From: Actinomycetes bacterium
GTDB lineage: Bacteria; Actinomycetota; Humimicrobiia; Humimicrobiales; Humimicrobiaceae
DNA length: 7,971 nucleotides
NCBI GenBank assembly: GCA_030609215.1
Contig: JAUWCR010000055.1
Span: 1-7,971, forward strand
Direction: 5' to 3'
The position numbers and the translations under genes were made by a program. This document shows positions 4,946-7,971 of the stretch, piece by piece (within the stretch, counting starts at the first letter, position 1; every line of letters begins with the position of its first letter). The notes below the pieces were generated by a model. That model ran no database searches. It had not been told where the DNA came from and saw only the letters and a list, made by a program, of their open reading frames with translations.

Positions 4946-7348
4946 TTGAACAATAAAACGAAAAAAAGTACTGGAAACTCTAACAATTCCTCTAATACTT
5001 ACAGAATTAGCATTTCTGGGATTGTTCAGGGAGTAGGTTTTAGGCCGTTTATATATAGATTGGCTAAAAAGAATAATCTTTCCGGTACTGTAACCAATAC
5101 AACCGAAGGTGTATCTGTTAAATTAAATGTCAGCAGTAAAGAAGAGTTAAATAATTTTATTTCGCAAATAAAATCTTTAAAGCCGCCACCTGCCCTGATA
5201 GAAAAAATAAAATATGAAAAAATTCCATCCCAAGATTTTTCTGACTTTGTAATTACAAAAAGCACAGAAACAGCTGAAAAATTCCAGCTAGTATCACCTG
5301 ATATAGCAACCTGCAGTAACTGCATAGAAGATATTAATAATAATCATAATAAACGAAGGTATTATTATCCTTTCACTAATTGCACCAATTGCGGCCCAAG
5401 ATTTACAATAATTAAAAAAATGCCTTATGATAGGCCAAATACAACAATGAGCAAATTTAATCTCTGTCCTGAATGCAAAAACGAGTATTTAGATGCTCGT
5501 GATAGAAGATTCCATGCACAACCAAATGCATGTATTAAATGTGGTCCAAAGCTTCTGCTTGTAGATAAAAAAGGAGAAATAATAGATGATAAAAAACCTA
5601 TTATAAGTGCATCTCGTAAAATAAAATCAGGCTTTATTATTGGATTAAAAAGCCTTGGCGGATTTCAAATCGCATGTGATGCAACTTCAGGTAAAACTGT
5701 TAAAGAACTAAGAAAGAGAAAAAAAAGACCATTCAAACCATTTGCAATAATGATTGGAAATACTGATAAAATAAAGAATTATTTTCATACAAGTAAAAAA
5801 GAACTTAAAAGCCTTTCTTCATCAAAGGCGCCAATTATCCTTTTAAAGAAAAGAAACAATAAATATCCTGTATCAGGGTACATTTCTTTTAACAATAAGT
5901 TTGAAGGTGTTATGATTCCCTACACACCCATGCACCATTTATTGTTTAATCATATAAGCATTCCTCTTGTGATGACAAGCGGAAATATAACAGAAGAGCC
6001 AATTGCACACACAAATGAAGAAGCATTTGATAAGTTAAAGAATATTTGCGATTTCTTTCTAATTCATGATAGAGATATTTACTCCAGGTATGATGATTCG
6101 GTTATTAAAATAGTAAATGGTAAGGAAATGATTATTAGAAGAGCAAGAGGATATGCACCTTATCCCGTTAAGTTTGATAAAAATATAGGAAATAAAATAA
6201 TACTGGCTGTAGGAGCACATGAAAAAAATACATTCTGCTTCATAAAAAATAATTATGGTATTGTTAGCCAGCATATAGGCGATCTTGATAGCATCGATTC
6301 CTTAGAATTTTTTAAGTCCACATTAAAAAATTACAAAAAGCTTTTTAATATAAATAGTATCAATATAATAGCTTATGATAAACACCCTGATTATACTTCA
6401 ACTAAATTTGCAAAAAGAATAACACATACTTTAAGTAAAATAAGTATCCAGCATCATAAAGCACACATAGCCAGCGTAATTGCTGAAAATAGAATATCTG
6501 GCAAAGTTTTAGGTTTTGCATGGGATGGAACTGGTTATGGAGATGATGGCAAGATCTGGGGAAGTGAAATATTTACAGTCGATAGCAATATGAATTTTAA
6601 CCGAATGGGCCACCTGTCAGAAAAGATACTGCCAGGCGGGGAAATAACCATAAAAAAACCTTACAGAATGGCACTTTCATACCTTTATAATTACTGGAGA
6701 GAATATATTATAAATAGTAATAATAAAGAAAACACTGACAATTTTACTAAATATGTTTTTAACAATTTTCCTTTTTATAAAAAAATTATACAGCCGCTTG
6801 AAATTAAGATACTCCAGAGCCAGCTTGATACAGGATTTAACAGCCCTGTTACTACCAGTATGGGGAGATTTTTCGATGCTGTAAGCTCAATTTTAAATTT
6901 AACCCACCACAGCAGCTATGAAGGTGAGGCAGCTATTAACTTAGAAATGGCTGCAGATGAAAGCATTAAAGAAGACTATGATTTTAAATTAATTGACACA
7001 GAAGGAAAAATTATCATTGATGATTTATATATTTTTAACCAGATAATTAAAGATACTCAAAATAATATAGCTAAAAACATTATATCTTCTAAATTTCACA
7101 ATACATTAGCTAATGTTATACTAAAAATCAGTAAAATTATAAATAAAAAATATGGCATTAAAAACATTGCATTAAGCGGCGGTGTCTTTCAAAATAACTT
7201 ACTTTTAAATAAATGTTATAATATCATTCAAAGAAATAATTTTAAATTATTCTCTAATTTTAAAGTCCCTGTAAATGATGGAGGCATATCGTTAGGCCAG
7301 GCTTATTTAGCTGCTTGTAAATTCTATTTCAATAAAGAGGGGAAATAA
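4946..7348 (+). CDS. hypF: Carbamoyltransferase HypF, [NiFe]-hydrogenase maturation
   Basis: A cytoplasmic 800-residue enzyme that converts carbamoyl phosphate and ATP to carbamoyl-adenylate and transfers the carbamoyl group to the C-terminal cysteine of HypE, the source of the cyanide ligands of [NiFe]-hydrogenases. All domains are present. The acylphosphatase domain (about 18-105) has VQGVGFR with catalytic R33 and N51. A double zinc finger has four CxxC pairs at C123/C126, C146/C149, C174/C177 and C196/C199. A YrdC-like domain spans about 210-400 (KRPFKPFAIM, TSGNITEEPI, RRARGYAP). A Kae1-like domain spans about 415-790, with HHKAH at 503-507, WDGTGYG with D527, LSGGVFQNN at 743-751 and NDGGISLGQ with D778. 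No key residue appears to be missing. The TTG start has no good Shine-Dalgarno and gives an Asn/Ser/Lys-rich leader of about 18 residues, so the true start is uncertain. hypC begins 2 bases after the stop. Confidence 0.97.
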   Translation: MNNKTKKSTGNSNNSSNTYRISISGIVQGVGFRPFIYRLAKKNNLSGTVTNTTEGVSVKLNVSSKEELNNFISQIKSLKPPPALIEKIKYEKIPSQDFSDFVITKSTETAEKFQLVSPDIATCSNCIEDINNNHNKRRYYYPFTNCTNCGPRFTIIKKMPYDRPNTTMSKFNLCPECKNEYLDARDRRFHAQPNACIKCGPKLLLVDKKGEIIDDKKPIISASRKIKSGFIIGLKSLGGFQIACDATSGKTVKELRKRKKRPFKPFAIMIGNTDKIKNYFHTSKKELKSLSSSKAPIILLKKRNNKYPVSGYISFNNKFEGVMIPYTPMHHLLFNHISIPLVMTSGNITEEPIAHTNEEAFDKLKNICDFFLIHDRDIYSRYDDSVIKIVNGKEMIIRRARGYAPYPVKFDKNIGNKIILAVGAHEKNTFCFIKNNYGIVSQHIGDLDSIDSLEFFKSTLKNYKKLFNINSINIIAYDKHPDYTSTKFAKRITHTLSKISIQHHKAHIASVIAENRISGKVLGFAWDGTGYGDDGKIWGSEIFTVDSNMNFNRMGHLSEKILPGGEITIKKPYRMALSYLYNYWREYIINSNNKENTDNFTKYVFNNFPFYKKIIQPLEIKILQSQLDTGFNSPVTTSMGRFFDAVSSILNLTHHSSYEGEAAINLEMAADESIKEDYDFKLIDTEGKIIIDDLYIFNQIIKDTQNNIAKNIISSKFHNTLANVILKISKIINKKYGIKNIALSGGVFQNNLLLNKCYNIIQRNNFKLFSNFKVPVNDGGISLGQAYLAACKFYFNKEGK

Positions 7349-7350
7349 AT

Positions 7351-7566
7351 ATGTGTTTAGCAGTTCCTGCCAAAGTTAACAAAATAAATAAAAATACTGC
7401 CGAGATTGAAAGCTTTGGTGTAAAAAAGGAAGTAGACATAACATTGATTCCTGCTGTAAAAATTAATGATTACGTCATCGTCCATGCAGGTTTCGCAATT
7501 CAAATTGTTGACAAAGAAGACGCTCTGATAACACAAGGATACTTTAAGGATTACTTTAATGAATAG
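7351..7566 (+). CDS. hypC: Hydrogenase maturation chaperone HypC (HypC/HybG/HupF family)
   Basis: A 71-residue cytoplasmic chaperone, within the usual size range. Its N-terminus MCLAVPAKV carries the family's essential Cys2, which becomes N-terminal after methionine removal and, in studied homologues, holds the iron precursor with HypD and delivers it to the hydrogenase large subunit. The motif HAGFAIQIVD at about residues 46-55 is also typical. The rest is a small beta-barrel (OB-like) pattern. The ATG is certain from the MCLAVP start; AGAGGGG at 7336-7342, inside the end of hypF, lies 8 bases upstream. The gene follows hypF by 2 bases and overlaps hypD by 8 bases, so it is part of one transcript. 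HypC and HybG cannot be told apart from sequence alone, but position in a hypFCD cluster supports HypC. Confidence 0.96.
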   Translation: MCLAVPAKVNKINKNTAEIESFGVKKEVDITLIPAVKINDYVIVHAGFAIQIVDKEDALITQGYFKDYFNE

Positions 7567-7971
7567 CAAGGTTAAAAAACTAATTGAATCTATTAGTAAA
7601 CTAAGTCCTAAAAAGCAGATAAATATAATGGAAGTTTGCGGTACTCATACAATGGCAATTTCCAGAAGCGGTATCCGCCAATTAATTCCACCCAGCATCA
7701 ATCTTATCAGCGGACCAGGATGCCCGGTATGTGTAACTCCAATAAATGATATTGACTGGATAATTGAAATCATCAACAAATACAGCACTACTATTTTTAC
7801 TTTTGGAGACATAATAAGAGTCCCAGGCTCAGATTCAAGTCTATCATTTGTAAAATCTACAGGCAGTGAAATAATTATTTGCTACTCGCCAATTGATGCC
7901 ATTAATTTTGCTAAAGATAATCCTTATAAAAAAATCATTTTCTTAGCAATCGGATTTGAAACTACCATCCC
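7559..7971 (+). CDS. hypD: Hydrogenase formation protein HypD, N-terminal part, 3' end outside window
   Basis: The first 137 codons of HypD, open to the last base of the window. HypD is the scaffold on which, with HypC and HypE, the Fe(CN)2CO unit of [NiFe]-hydrogenases is assembled. Visible motifs are MEVCGTHTMAISRSGIR with C27, ISGPGCPVCVTP with C55 and C58, FGDIIRVPGS, and the start of AIGFETTIP. These cysteines correspond to the conserved iron-handling and thiol-redox cysteines of the family. The C-terminal [4Fe-4S] ligands lie beyond the window, so integrity cannot be judged. The ATG at 7559 is supported by AAGGA at 7546-7550 with an 8-base spacer. It overlaps the hypC stop by 8 bases in another frame, a typical translationally coupled arrangement. 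hypE probably follows, as in most such clusters, but this is not visible. Confidence 0.96.
   Translation, partial: MNSKVKKLIESISKLSPKKQINIMEVCGTHTMAISRSGIRQLIPPSINLISGPGCPVCVTPINDIDWIIEIINKYSTTIFTFGDIIRVPGSDSSLSFVKSTGSEIIICYSPIDAINFAKDNPYKKIIFLAIGFETTI

Noticed and set aside
5026..5325. Open reading frame of 99 codons on the minus strand inside hypF
   Set aside because: It is antisense to the conserved acylphosphatase and zinc-finger region of hypF and has no recognisable domain or start signal. The same holds for the other shadow frames at 211-423, 839-1087, 1340-1567, 1998-2195, 3670-3882, 4094-4282, 6059-6274 and 7357-7569.
1..7971. A wholly undescribed system such as a defence island, mobile element or biosynthetic cluster
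   Set aside because: Every gene belongs to a recognised family. There are no transposase, integrase, toxin-antitoxin, nuclease or repeat-array signs, so novelty is limited to gene arrangement and regulation.

Overview
The window is AT-rich (roughly 30% GC by eye) and densely coded. Several genes use GTG or TTG starts, and clear Shine-Dalgarno sequences precede some genes but not others. It looks like chromosomal DNA of a low-GC bacterium. The start of a hypF-hypC-hypD cluster, needed to build [NiFe]-hydrogenase active sites, implies hydrogen metabolism and suggests an anaerobe or facultative anaerobe. The taxon cannot be fixed from this sequence. I see no RNA genes, insertion sequences, CRISPR arrays, attachment sites or origins.

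Layout. (1) Bases 1-1790, plus strand: the C-terminal part of an EF-G-type translation elongation factor (5' end outside the window). It overlaps by 4 bases a 408-residue membrane-anchored protein with an Ig-like domain and a CBM9-like (DOMON-type) sugar-binding domain. (2) Bases 1799-4776, minus strand: a four-gene high-affinity metal uptake operon, read from right to left. It encodes a Fur-family metalloregulator, a lipoprotein metal-binding subunit (ZnuA-like), an ATPase (ZnuC-like) and an ABC-3 family permease (ZnuB-like). The genes are tightly packed or overlapping. This operon converges on region 1 with only 8 bases between the stop codons. (3) Bases 4777-4945: a divergent control region with a perfect 23-bp palindrome (11-1-11) that sits over the predicted regulator-operon promoter and is the likely operator for the Fur-family protein. 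(4) Bases 4946-7971, plus strand: hypF, hypC and the first 137 codons of hypD (cut by the window end), closely spaced or overlapping and almost certainly one operon.

How the parts work together. The regulator probably senses zinc (or a related divalent metal) and represses its own operon through the palindrome when metal is plentiful. The transporter then captures metal at the cell surface and imports it. HypF makes the carbamoyl-derived thiocarboxylate precursor of the cyanide ligands on a HypE partner, and HypC and HypD assemble the Fe(CN)2CO unit. Because the operator lies between the divergent metal operon and hypF, metal status might also influence hydrogenase maturation; this is inference. 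The families here are well known. The two least ordinary points are the EF-G / surface CBM9 pairing and the shared metal-regulator / hyp control region.
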